Assembly: GCA_900546825.1 (NCBI GenBank)
Contig: UREE01000046.1
Coordinates: 1 to 15,993, forward strand
DNA length: 15,993 bases
Origin: an uncultured Collinsella sp.
GTDB lineage: Bacteria; Actinomycetota; Coriobacteriia; Coriobacteriales; Coriobacteriaceae
Direction of reading: 5' to 3'
Shown: one piece after another, positions 7,215 through 14,198 of the stretch
Numbering within the stretch: the stretch's first letter is position 1
Layout of the letters: every line of letters begins with the position of its first letter
The notes under the pieces: model-generated
Database searches by the model: none
What the model was told of the DNA's origin: nothing
The model's input: the letters and a program-made list of their open reading frames with translations, nothing else
Program-made: the position numbers and the translations under genes

Positions 7215-8642
7215 CTACTCCCCCTCTCTGGGCAGGTCAAACGCACGCGCCGTCTCGTCGTACAGCGCGCGATAGTTGGCAAGCATCTGCTCGTGCAAGA
7301 AGTACGTGGCAACGCGACGCTGGCCGCGCTCCCCCATCTCAATGCGACGAGCGCGGCTTGTGCACATGCGTTCCATGGCATCGGCCAAGCCCTTGCGATA
7401 CATGGGCGGCGACACAAAACCCGCCACGCCAAAGTCGTCTCCCGGGGCGCCTTCGAGAAGCTCGCGACAGCAGCCCACCTCAGTCGTCACGCAGGGACGG
7501 CGCGCTGCAAGCGACTCCAGCACGCTGAGCGGCTGGCCCTCGGAGATGCTCGTCAAAATGGTAAAGTCGAGCTTTTCCATGTACTCGACCACGTTGACGC
7601 GGCCGGTAAAGATCAGGTCGCGCACGCCCAGGGTTTCGACCAGCGCGTGGCACTCGGCGCCGTACTCCTCGTCGTCCACGCCGCCCATGATGTGCAGGCG
7701 CACCTTGGGCAGGCGCTCGTGCAGCTCAAAGAAGGCATAAATCATGGTCTTGACATCCTTGATGGGCGCCAGGCGCACCACCGCGCCAATGTCCACCCAG
7801 CCGTCATCGGTCTTTAAGGGAATATCCTTAAAGCGATCGAACTGGATGCCGTTGGGGATGACCAGGCATTTGTCCGCATCGCAGCCCATATCGATCTGCG
7901 TCTTGCGGGCGTTATGGAACAAACTCGTCACGCGGAAGGCGCGGCGGTAGATCTCCTCCGAAAGCAGGTAGAAAAAGCGAATCCAGCGGTCCTTGAACGA
8001 CGGCACCACCCAATCAGCGCGAATGATCTCTTCCTCGCGCTCACGGGTATAGATGCCGTGTTCGGTTAGCAGCACCGGAGCCTGGTGAACGCTTGAGCCC
8101 AGGCAGGCGAGCAGGCCGCCGTAGCCGGTCGAGATGGCATGGTACACATCGGCCACCGGCACCTCGCTGCCCAACAGGTAGAGCACGGGCAGCAACATGG
8201 AGCGCATGGTGTGGAATGCATCGGCAAAGGGCGTGTAGGGATACTCTGCCAGGCACACGTCGCGAAAGATATCCATAAACGTGCGGCTCTGCAAAAACGA
8301 GAGCGGATGCACGCGACGGCGGTGGAAGATATCGAATAACACGTCCCAGTCCGGATTGGAGAGCGACACCAGACGGCGTAGCGCCTCGCGCTCACGGTCG
8401 TTAAAACTGGCTTCATGTTGCTCGCCCGAAAGCCGCAGGGCATCATCCAGGAACACCTCGTCCACCTCGACCACGTTGCCGGGCAGCTCGTAGACAAACT
8501 TGCCACGGTCGGCAGCATGCGCGCCGATCACCCACAGCACAAACTCGTGCTCGGGCATGGCCGTAATGTAGCCATGCATCCAGGTAGATACGCCGCCGTG
8601 CACATAGGGGTAGCAACCCTCGAGTACCAAGCAGATTCTCAT
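7215..8642 (-). CDS. pelF: PelF, GT4-family glycosyltransferase for Pel polysaccharide
   Basis: PelF is the cytosolic, retaining GT4-fold glycosyltransferase that polymerises Pel, with UDP-GlcNAc/UDP-GalNAc reported as the donor type in characterised systems. The 475-residue protein shows the characteristic start MRICLVLEGCYPYVHGGVST, the LLTEHGIYTRER block (191-202), IPNGI (262-266), the donor-site Arg290/Lys295 in VVRLAPIKD, and the EX7E motif EGQPLSVLE (Glu368 and Glu376). Length is usual for PelF; there are no membrane segments. Its ATG overlaps the stop of the deacetylase gene as ATGA (8639-8642), indicating translational coupling, and pelG follows 3 nt downstream. No truncation or odd residue noted. 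Confidence 0.96.
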   Translation of the reverse strand: MRICLVLEGCYPYVHGGVSTWMHGYITAMPEHEFVLWVIGAHAADRGKFVYELPGNVVEVDEVFLDDALRLSGEQHEASFNDREREALRRLVSLSNPDWDVLFDIFHRRRVHPLSFLQSRTFMDIFRDVCLAEYPYTPFADAFHTMRSMLLPVLYLLGSEVPVADVYHAISTGYGGLLACLGSSVHQAPVLLTEHGIYTREREEEIIRADWVVPSFKDRWIRFFYLLSEEIYRRAFRVTSLFHNARKTQIDMGCDADKCLVIPNGIQFDRFKDIPLKTDDGWVDIGAVVRLAPIKDVKTMIYAFFELHERLPKVRLHIMGGVDDEEYGAECHALVETLGVRDLIFTGRVNVVEYMEKLDFTILTSISEGQPLSVLESLAARRPCVTTEVGCCRELLEGAPGDDFGVAGFVSPPMYRKGLADAMERMCTSRARRIEMGERGQRRVATYFLHEQMLANYRALYDETARAFDLPREGE

Positions 8643-10519
8643 TTATCGCCACCCTCCTTGCGCTCGATCGTCACGGTCTTATCATTTGCCTTGAGCAGAT
8701 ACAGATTGCCCGTAAGGTGCGTCAGTTCGCCACCCGTCACCGCACCCGGCTCGCCATTATTAGCGCGGAACATGAGCCACGACTCGTCGTGGAAATTGCC
8801 GAGGCTGAGCGTCCAGGCATCCGCGCTGGTATCCACGCTTACCGTAACCGACGAAAAGCGCTGGATGGCACCGGAGCACTCCGACGCCGTCTGGTGCCGC
8901 AGGTCGGGCGCGGATTTGGTAAGCCACTCCAGGTAGTCGGTCAGGCCGCCCTTGTAGACCTCCCAGCCCTCCTTGGCTCCGCGATCGGGGTCCAAAAGGT
9001 CGTCCGGGTGCATAAAGTGCGTGCTCACGTAGTGCATGTTGAGCTCGGACACGGCTGCCAGGCGCATATAGGAATCGTCGACCATGCCGCCCGAAACAAT
9101 ACGTGGCTGCTCCACAATGCCATCGCTCGCCACGCCAAACTCCTGCACGTACGGCAGGTCGGTGCCATCCTCAAAATACGTACTGGCAATGGTCTTAATG
9201 CGCGGAACATCGGTACCGATAAGCTTGCGCGCGCGGGCCGAAAGGATATTCGACGGCGGCACGTAGACCGAGCCGTGAGCGTTGGGCAGCACTTCGTCCT
9301 GGAAGGCGATAAGCTCGTCAAGAGACGCGACAAGCGTCTCTTTGTTCTTCCACGTCTTGTAGTCGTACAGCGTGCCATAGTCGGTGTCCCAGAGCGCCAG
9401 CGGCTGATGGTTGTAGCCGTGAAAGCCCAGCTCTCCGCCCATCTGCAGCAGCATGCCGCCAAAGTAGCGGAACTGCGTGGTATCGGCCTGACGAACGGGC
9501 TCGGTCTGGTTGACCGCGTCCTCGTAGTTTTCGATCATCACGCCGGTATAGCGAATGCCGTATTTTTGCGCGAGCTTTTGCAGATCGGGCCACCAGACCT
9601 TGGTGTAAAAATCGGCAATGGAAAGGCCGTAGTCACGCTTGATATAAGTACCGTCGCCCGAGGGCACGGGACTAGGAAAGTCGTCCAAAAAGAACACGGC
9701 GCTGTTGATGACCGGATAGGCCGTGGCATCGCCCAGCAGGCTGATCGCCGCGGCGTAAAAACCACGCATGACCTTGTCGTAGATGCCGATATTGCACACC
9801 ACGGTGCGTCCGCTACCGCAGTCATTCGACCAAATGAGCGGGGCGCCCGCATCGCCGGTCTTGGCCCAAACGTGCGCCGTCTCGCGCAGCGAAACCGAAA
9901 GCGACGAATCAAAGGGGTCCGAGAGCTCGTAGCGCTCTCCCCCGCCCAACATAAAGTCCTCGCTCGGCACAATGCTTTCGGCTTTTACATAGTCATATCC
10001 GGCCGATTCAATGCCAAGCTTGGAGGCAATCACTTGCAGATAGCTCGAGTTATCCGGCGGCATGGCGAGCATAAGCGAACCGCCGGCACTCACCCAACTC
10101 ATAATGTCGCTCAGGTGCGTACCGAGCCCATCGAGCGACGGCATGAGCAAGATCACGCGATCGAAGGAGGTCAGCGAGGGAATGGCATCCGCACCATCCA
10201 GGGCAAGGTCCACGTCGCGGTGCGCGATCTTCATGTCGAGCAGGATCTGGTCGAACTGTTCCTTTACGTCCTCGACGCCAGCTTGATCGGAATCGGTAAT
10301 GACCAGGCACGTGGGCTTTTGGCCAAAGATTGCCGAGGAGGCCGGCACCGCGTCGTTGGCGGCGAGCATGCCCAGCTTGTGCTGTCCAGCGCTGTACTGC
10401 ACGCCGGCGCGTTCGATCAGCAGCACGGCGGCCATGACGATAAAAACAGCCCACACTACGAGCAGCCCCATCCAACGAAAGCGGTCTGCACGGTCGCGGA
10501 TATGTTGCACCACGCTCAT
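8639..10519 (-). CDS. pelA: DUF2194 / PelA-like membrane-anchored polysaccharide deacetylase
   Basis: A 626-residue protein with one N-terminal membrane span (about 17-35), so the bulk is extracellular. Residues 65-265 form a Rossmann-like region, with DRVILLMPSLDGLGTHL and CGSGRTVVCNIG. It is followed by a NodB-like deacetylase domain with FLDDFPSP (277-284, metal Asp), GFHGYNHQ (365-372, the HxxxH metal pair His367/His371) and HFMHPDD (501-507, candidate catalytic His504). A C-terminal beta region (about 555-622) follows. It should N-deacetylate the nascent Pel polymer. Unlike Pseudomonas PelA there is no separate glycoside hydrolase domain, as in Gram-positive Pel clusters. ATG at 10519 has GGAGGAGG 4 nt upstream and makes an ATGA overlap with pelE, so I reject an in-frame TTG 24 nt upstream. 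The symbol is by analogy; PelADA-type is a safer label. Confidence 0.9.
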   Translation of the reverse strand: MSVVQHIRDRADRFRWMGLLVVWAVFIVMAAVLLIERAGVQYSAGQHKLGMLAANDAVPASSAIFGQKPTCLVITDSDQAGVEDVKEQFDQILLDMKIAHRDVDLALDGADAIPSLTSFDRVILLMPSLDGLGTHLSDIMSWVSAGGSLMLAMPPDNSSYLQVIASKLGIESAGYDYVKAESIVPSEDFMLGGGERYELSDPFDSSLSVSLRETAHVWAKTGDAGAPLIWSNDCGSGRTVVCNIGIYDKVMRGFYAAAISLLGDATAYPVINSAVFFLDDFPSPVPSGDGTYIKRDYGLSIADFYTKVWWPDLQKLAQKYGIRYTGVMIENYEDAVNQTEPVRQADTTQFRYFGGMLLQMGGELGFHGYNHQPLALWDTDYGTLYDYKTWKNKETLVASLDELIAFQDEVLPNAHGSVYVPPSNILSARARKLIGTDVPRIKTIASTYFEDGTDLPYVQEFGVASDGIVEQPRIVSGGMVDDSYMRLAAVSELNMHYVSTHFMHPDDLLDPDRGAKEGWEVYKGGLTDYLEWLTKSAPDLRHQTASECSGAIQRFSSVTVSVDTSADAWTLSLGNFHDESWLMFRANNGEPGAVTGGELTHLTGNLYLLKANDKTVTIERKEGGDK

Positions 10520-11421
10520 CTGGCCTCCTCCCCGTCGCGCCAAAACGCCAACTGTTCGCGGTTGGCGGCACTCAAATACACATGCTGATTGTCGATCGCG
10601 TCGATCACACGGTGGACCTCGTCACCGTCGCGGCGCATCACGGCCAGGCGCAGGCAAAGCATCCAAACCTCCTGCTCCTCGGGCACGTCGAGCACCAGCT
10701 GGTCGGTCACGGTCTGCGCCTCGTCGATCTGTCCGACATCGGCCAGCGCCGTCGCGTATCGAATGCGCAGCTTAAGGGTATCCTCGCGTTCGCAGCGACG
10801 CGCAAGCAGGCGCGCGTACTGTTGGCGCTGAATCTGAGCCACATGCCCCTCAGCCAAGCCCGAGCCCAAGTATTCACCAAGATAATCGCAGTATTCGTTG
10901 AGGTTTTGCGCGCTCGGGTCCGTCTTAAAGGCACGCTCCAGCTGCTGCAGTTTAAGGTCAGACTCCTTGGAGATCTGCGCCACCGCCGTCGCGGCATAGT
11001 GCGCCACCTCAACGTCGTCGTTAAGCTTAGCCGCCTGCAGCGGCGCCAGGTACGCGTCGGGCTCCTCGGTGAGCATGGAAAGCATTAGGCGGCGCCGGTA
11101 TGCCGGGTCGTTGACGATGAGCGCCTCCTCGAGCGGCACTACGCCTGCATCGTCCTCACCACTCGGTACCGACATACTACGATGCAGGTCATCGTTGAAG
11201 CGCAGCGACTCCAGCGCAGACTCTTTCAGCCCCTCGCCAAACACCGCGCTGCGGACCGATAGCAGAACCACCAGCAACGGGCCCCACAGCGGCACCAGCG
11301 CTATCACAGCCAGCATGTGTCCGCGCACCGGCAGCAGGCCCAGCTTCATGAGCGTCCACAGCATCAGGCAAACCAGCGCATGAATCAGCAGCAAGACGGC
11401 AACAACGACAAGCGAGATCAA
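10516..11421 (-). CDS. pelE: PelE-like membrane protein with TPR-type helical repeats
   Basis: A 301-residue protein with two N-terminal membrane spans (about 2-24 and 36-57). A cytosolic all-helical part (about 105-295) resembles tetratricopeptide repeats: repeated A-x-x-Y/L patterns such as YAATAVAQISKES, LRIRYATALADVG and MLCLRLAVMRRDG. PelE partners PelD and PelG in the Pel inner-membrane complex and is thought to assist assembly through its TPRs. The start is a TTG at 11421, overlapping the pelD stop as TTGA. A GAGGGGGG tract lies about 6 nt upstream, and an in-frame stop just before it leaves no earlier start; the next ATG (residue 20) would cut off the first span. Identity rests on topology and on its position between pelD and the deacetylase, as sequence conservation of PelE is low. 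Confidence 0.82.
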   Translation of the reverse strand: MISLVVVAVLLLIHALVCLMLWTLMKLGLLPVRGHMLAVIALVPLWGPLLVVLLSVRSAVFGEGLKESALESLRFNDDLHRSMSVPSGEDDAGVVPLEEALIVNDPAYRRRLMLSMLTEEPDAYLAPLQAAKLNDDVEVAHYAATAVAQISKESDLKLQQLERAFKTDPSAQNLNEYCDYLGEYLGSGLAEGHVAQIQRQQYARLLARRCEREDTLKLRIRYATALADVGQIDEAQTVTDQLVLDVPEEQEVWMLCLRLAVMRRDGDEVHRVIDAIDNQHVYLSAANREQLAFWRDGEEAR

Positions 11422-13556
11422 GCGGCACCCCCCTCACCGTCACCGGTGTAAGAGATGTGCTGCAGCAACGCCACGATGTCCTCGCCGTCGACGGGCTCCA
11501 CCGCAATCTGCTTTGCACTCAGGCGCTCGCGGATAATGGGCAGATCGCACGCCTTTGCCTGGCGCATAAGCAGGTAGAGCACGTCACCGTTGACCAAGCC
11601 CGCCGCGTCGCTCTCGCGAATTGCCGACCCAATTGCGCCCACAAGCTCGCCGACAGGCTCCATGCCCGGCACCACGCGCAGGAGCAAAAAACTCCCCATC
11701 TTGCTATCTGCCAGCGCCTGCTCCGCCGCGAGCTCTTGGCCAAAGGCAGCCTGCTTGAGCACGCAAGTGCCGTCAACGCAGCGTTTATCCTGCGCCACCG
11801 CCTCATAGTCAAAGGCACGGCCCAGCGCGCTTTCGACCAGGCCGCACAAGATGCGGAACAGGTTTTGATAATAAAGGGTCATTTGGTTTTCGGCCGCGCT
11901 ACGCACAAAGATCAACACGGCGGGTGCCCCGTCGCGCTCGATCGTGTATCCAAACATGGGAAGCCCCGGCGTCAGCTCGCGGTTCACCCACAGGTTCGAA
12001 CGACCCCCGTCGCCCAAAAGAGGTGCAAGCTGCTCAAGCGTGAGCGAGCGTGCGGCATCTTCGGCAATCGCGGGACTTGCAGCCACCAGGCGTGCAAATG
12101 CCCCGCCCGAAACATGGTAGATCGCCACCGAATCGTTCTCGAGAATCTCGCCCAGAAGCTCGCAGCACTTGCGATAGATGTCGCGTGGGTTGAGCACGTC
12201 GAGCTCCTGCGTCACGGCAAAGATCTTGCCAAAGCTGTCGTGGCGACCCACGATCTGGCGCCTGTACGCGCGCTTGTCCTCAATAGCGTCGTGATAGAGC
12301 TGCGTAAGGAACGTATTGCGGTTGCGCACGAGCTCGTTTTGATCGCGCTCCGCCCTGATGGCTTCGCTGTTGCGCAGCTGCACATAGCCGCACACGGCAC
12401 CCACCACAAAGTACGCAATAAACGGCAGCCAGTTGGACGGCTCGTAGAACAGGCCCTGGAAGGTATAGCCGTACTGAGTAAAGTAGCTCGCGGCCAAACC
12501 CACCGACGCCAGCAGCGCCGCAACCAGGCCAAAATCGAGCCCATACAGCGTGCCGATCAGTACCACGTACAGCAGGCGGTAGTCGAGCACGTTAAGCTGA
12601 GCAGACTGCGAAAACACCAGCTCCAGGCCCTCAAAGAGCACCCAGGCCAGCGCGGTCTCCAGGCATTTGATGGGCAGTGTCCGCCCGCGCATGCGGTCGA
12701 TGGCGGCACGCAGCGGATGGCGCTTGCCCGCGAGGGTCTGCTCCCAGCGGGCGTGTATGGTCGAAAGATCGCGCAGCACGTCATAGCGCTGGAACCACCC
12801 GTAGCGCGTGCGGACGGTATCGCTCGGAGCAATGGAGACGACGGCGTCCCCGTCGTAGGTAATGTCGAGCCCCGGGAACAAGCCCTTGAGCGCCTCGCCC
12901 AGGTCTCCCACGGTGTGGGCAAAGCTATCCGGAACCTCGAGTTCCTCGAATGTGGCATCCCAGCTGTCGAAGATGCGACGCACCAGAACGGCCAGCTCCT
13001 CGGCGCAGAGGGCACCGAGCGGTGAGTCCGCCCCAGCCCTCATGACAGCAGAGCCTTGCGAGCACGCCTCGAACAGCGGGGTCAAAATCGGGTCTTCCAG
13101 CGTGGGCGAGGCGGTGTACAGATACGGCACGCGCAAGATCTTGGCCTGAATGCCGTCGCGGACCGCATAGTAGCGGCACAGGTCGTTGGCCGCACGGGCA
13201 ATGATGCCCTTGCCGTTTTGCCCCGCAACGTCCACCGCACCGTCCGCTCCCATGGGACCAGTCACAAACAGCAGCTGAATCTGGCGACCCATGCAAGCTC
13301 GAAAGACGGAGCGCAGCAGCTCGATGTCGCCAACGGCCTCGGTATGCGGCGTGAGATAGGTAGAGAGGTAGACCACACGGTCGAATTCGTAAGCCTGGTC
13401 CAGGTGCTGCAGCAGCTCTTTCCAAGACGCATGGAGCGACGACCCGTCGCGGCGCGCCTCGTTGGCCGCCACGACCTGAACATGGTCACCGGGAAACGCC
13501 TTGGCACAAAAGTCGTCATCGACATACGCGGTATTGCCAACAACCAGCACTTCCAC
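11418..13556 (-). CDS. pelD: PelD with N-terminal SDR-like domain; c-di-GMP receptor
   Basis: PelD is the membrane receptor that switches on Pel synthesis when c-di-GMP binds. With GTG at 13556 the protein has 712 residues. Residues 1-270 are a degenerate extended-SDR (epimerase-like) fold: MEVLVVGNTAYVDDDF at the start, RVVYLST near 61-67, AKILRVPYLYT near 138-148. The glycine-rich NAD motif and the YxxxK pair are missing (GIIAR at 117-121). Four membrane spans lie at about 294-392, then a coiled linker, a GAF domain (about 440-580) and a degenerate GGDEF domain (about 593-700). The inhibitory-site RxxD is kept as RESD (647-650), while GGDEF reads NGDVL (656-660), so it should bind but not make c-di-GMP. 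GGGGAGGGGGAG six nt before the GTG supports this start; the longer frame from ATG 13601 has no SD and overlaps the promoter. First gene of the operon. Confidence 0.9.
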   Translation of the reverse strand: MEVLVVGNTAYVDDDFCAKAFPGDHVQVVAANEARRDGSSLHASWKELLQHLDQAYEFDRVVYLSTYLTPHTEAVGDIELLRSVFRACMGRQIQLLFVTGPMGADGAVDVAGQNGKGIIARAANDLCRYYAVRDGIQAKILRVPYLYTASPTLEDPILTPLFEACSQGSAVMRAGADSPLGALCAEELAVLVRRIFDSWDATFEELEVPDSFAHTVGDLGEALKGLFPGLDITYDGDAVVSIAPSDTVRTRYGWFQRYDVLRDLSTIHARWEQTLAGKRHPLRAAIDRMRGRTLPIKCLETALAWVLFEGLELVFSQSAQLNVLDYRLLYVVLIGTLYGLDFGLVAALLASVGLAASYFTQYGYTFQGLFYEPSNWLPFIAYFVVGAVCGYVQLRNSEAIRAERDQNELVRNRNTFLTQLYHDAIEDKRAYRRQIVGRHDSFGKIFAVTQELDVLNPRDIYRKCCELLGEILENDSVAIYHVSGGAFARLVAASPAIAEDAARSLTLEQLAPLLGDGGRSNLWVNRELTPGLPMFGYTIERDGAPAVLIFVRSAAENQMTLYYQNLFRILCGLVESALGRAFDYEAVAQDKRCVDGTCVLKQAAFGQELAAEQALADSKMGSFLLLRVVPGMEPVGELVGAIGSAIRESDAAGLVNGDVLYLLMRQAKACDLPIIRERLSAKQIAVEPVDGEDIVALLQHISYTGDGEGGAA

Positions 13557-13590
13557 CGTGCGCTCCCCCTCCCCAAATTTAGCTTTTGCC

Positions 13591-13620
13591 ATGATAAACA
13601 TGCGTATTGTACGCTGTCAA
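13591..13620 (-). promoter_or_regulatory. Likely sigma-70 promoter of the pel operon
   Basis: On the minus strand TTGACA (13615-13620) and TATCAT (13591-13596) are 18 nt apart, a perfect -35 and a 5/6 -10. Transcription would start near 13584, about 28 nt before the GTG of pelD, leaving room for the GGGGAGGGGGAG ribosome site at 13563-13574. An alternative -10, TACAAT (13606-13611), lacks a good -35. No c-di-GMP riboswitch is seen in the leader, so c-di-GMP probably acts on PelD protein only. Confidence 0.6.
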
Positions 13621-13681
13621 TGTAGGCCAAAGGCAACTTTAAAGCTGTTTTAAGAACTTTTTCAGACGGGAAGCGACTCGC

Positions 13682-13761
13682 GCCTGAGCCAGAGAGCCCT
13701 ACACGTGCCGCTGCACGGCGGAGAAAGGCGAATCCACTACCCCTCAGGCATAATTCCTGAG
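13682..13761 (-). other. Mutually exclusive hairpins upstream of pelD
   Basis: Read on the minus strand, CTCAGG (13756-13761) can pair with CCTGAG within GCCTGAG (13743-13749), giving a 6-bp hairpin. The same GCCTGAG can instead pair with CTCAGGC (13682-13688) in a 7-bp long-range stem enclosing a GCCG-loop-CGGC hairpin (13707-13719). Such competing pairings are typical of RNA switches, but the segment lies upstream of the best promoter. It matters only if a more distal promoter is used, or as DNA sites. Confidence 0.35.
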
Positions 13762-13834
13762 CAAAATCAAGCAGAGCACACGGCTTTTGCGCCACTTTAA
13801 GACGTAATCGGGATGTGGCGAGAGGCCAAATTCG

Positions 13835-13955
13835 GAAGTGCGGGGAAAACCAAAGGAATGCTGACCAGACCCCCGTTTTAGGCTTCCGCGACCTGCGGTT
13901 TTGATACAAAAAAACCGCGTTGCGCTCGAAGGTTTTCGATTTTTCCCCGCACTTC
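13835..13955. repeat. Second long inverted-repeat element with nested hairpin
   Basis: Perfect 15-bp arms, GAAGTGCGGGGAAAA at 13835-13849 and its complement at 13941-13955, enclose 91 nt. Inside is an 8-bp stem GCGGTTTT / AAAACCGC (13895-13902 with 13911-13918, 8-nt loop). It lies in the 600-nt non-coding gap between pelD and the AlbA_2 gene. Arm sequence and direction resemble the element at 1342-1416 (AAGT-GCGG-GAAA read from the outside inward), suggesting one dispersed repeat family. No T-run flanks it, so a simple terminator is less likely. Apart from this, the gap (13621-14132) shows only a small dyad at 14042-14065 and no plausible gene. Confidence 0.6.
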
Positions 13956-14132
13956 TGTAATTACATCTCTGGATCGAGGGCGCAGGCAATGGTGACGACA
14001 TCCACGATAGCGCCCCCCCTATGCCTGATACCAAAATCGTTCCATAGGGACCCGTTTCCCAATGGGATGATTCTTCACAAAGGGCATTAAGGCGCATGAG
14101 AACATGGTAGAGGCAAGCAAGCGCGCTTCCAC

Positions 14133-14161
14133 GTTTTCGCCCATGGTGACCACGGTATAAT
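14133..14161 (+). promoter_or_regulatory. Promoter of the AlbA_2 regulator with an operator-like dyad
   Basis: TATAAT at 14156-14161 is a perfect -10, with a weak -35 (GTTTTC, 14133-14138) 17 nt upstream. The spacer holds CCATGGT-G-ACCACGG (14141-14155), a 7+7 dyad with one mismatched pair that abuts the -10. Any protein bound there would block RNA polymerase. Transcription would start near 14168, about 30 nt before the ATG. The winged-helix gene product downstream is the natural candidate repressor (inference). Confidence 0.55.
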
Positions 14162-14198
14162 CCAACGAGACAAGCAACGAACGGGAAAGGCAGCGCGG

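Noticed and set aside
10520..10543. TTG start 24 nt upstream of the deacetylase ATG
   Set aside because: The ATG at 10519 has GGAGGAGG four bases before it and an ATGA overlap with pelE; the upstream codons cover the SD itself.
8717..10588. 623-codon open frame on the plus strand
   Set aside because: It is antisense to the clearly coding deacetylase gene, and its translation is low-complexity His/Arg/Val-rich. GC-rich codon bias of the minus-strand gene explains it.
13602..13800. c-di-GMP riboswitch upstream of pelD
   Set aside because: I looked for GEMM-type conserved segments on the minus strand and found none; the promoter also leaves a leader of only about 28 nt.
13744..14097. 117-codon minus-strand frame in the pelD upstream gap
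   Set aside because: It runs through the inverted repeat, has no recognisable domain, and its codon use differs from the coding genes around it.
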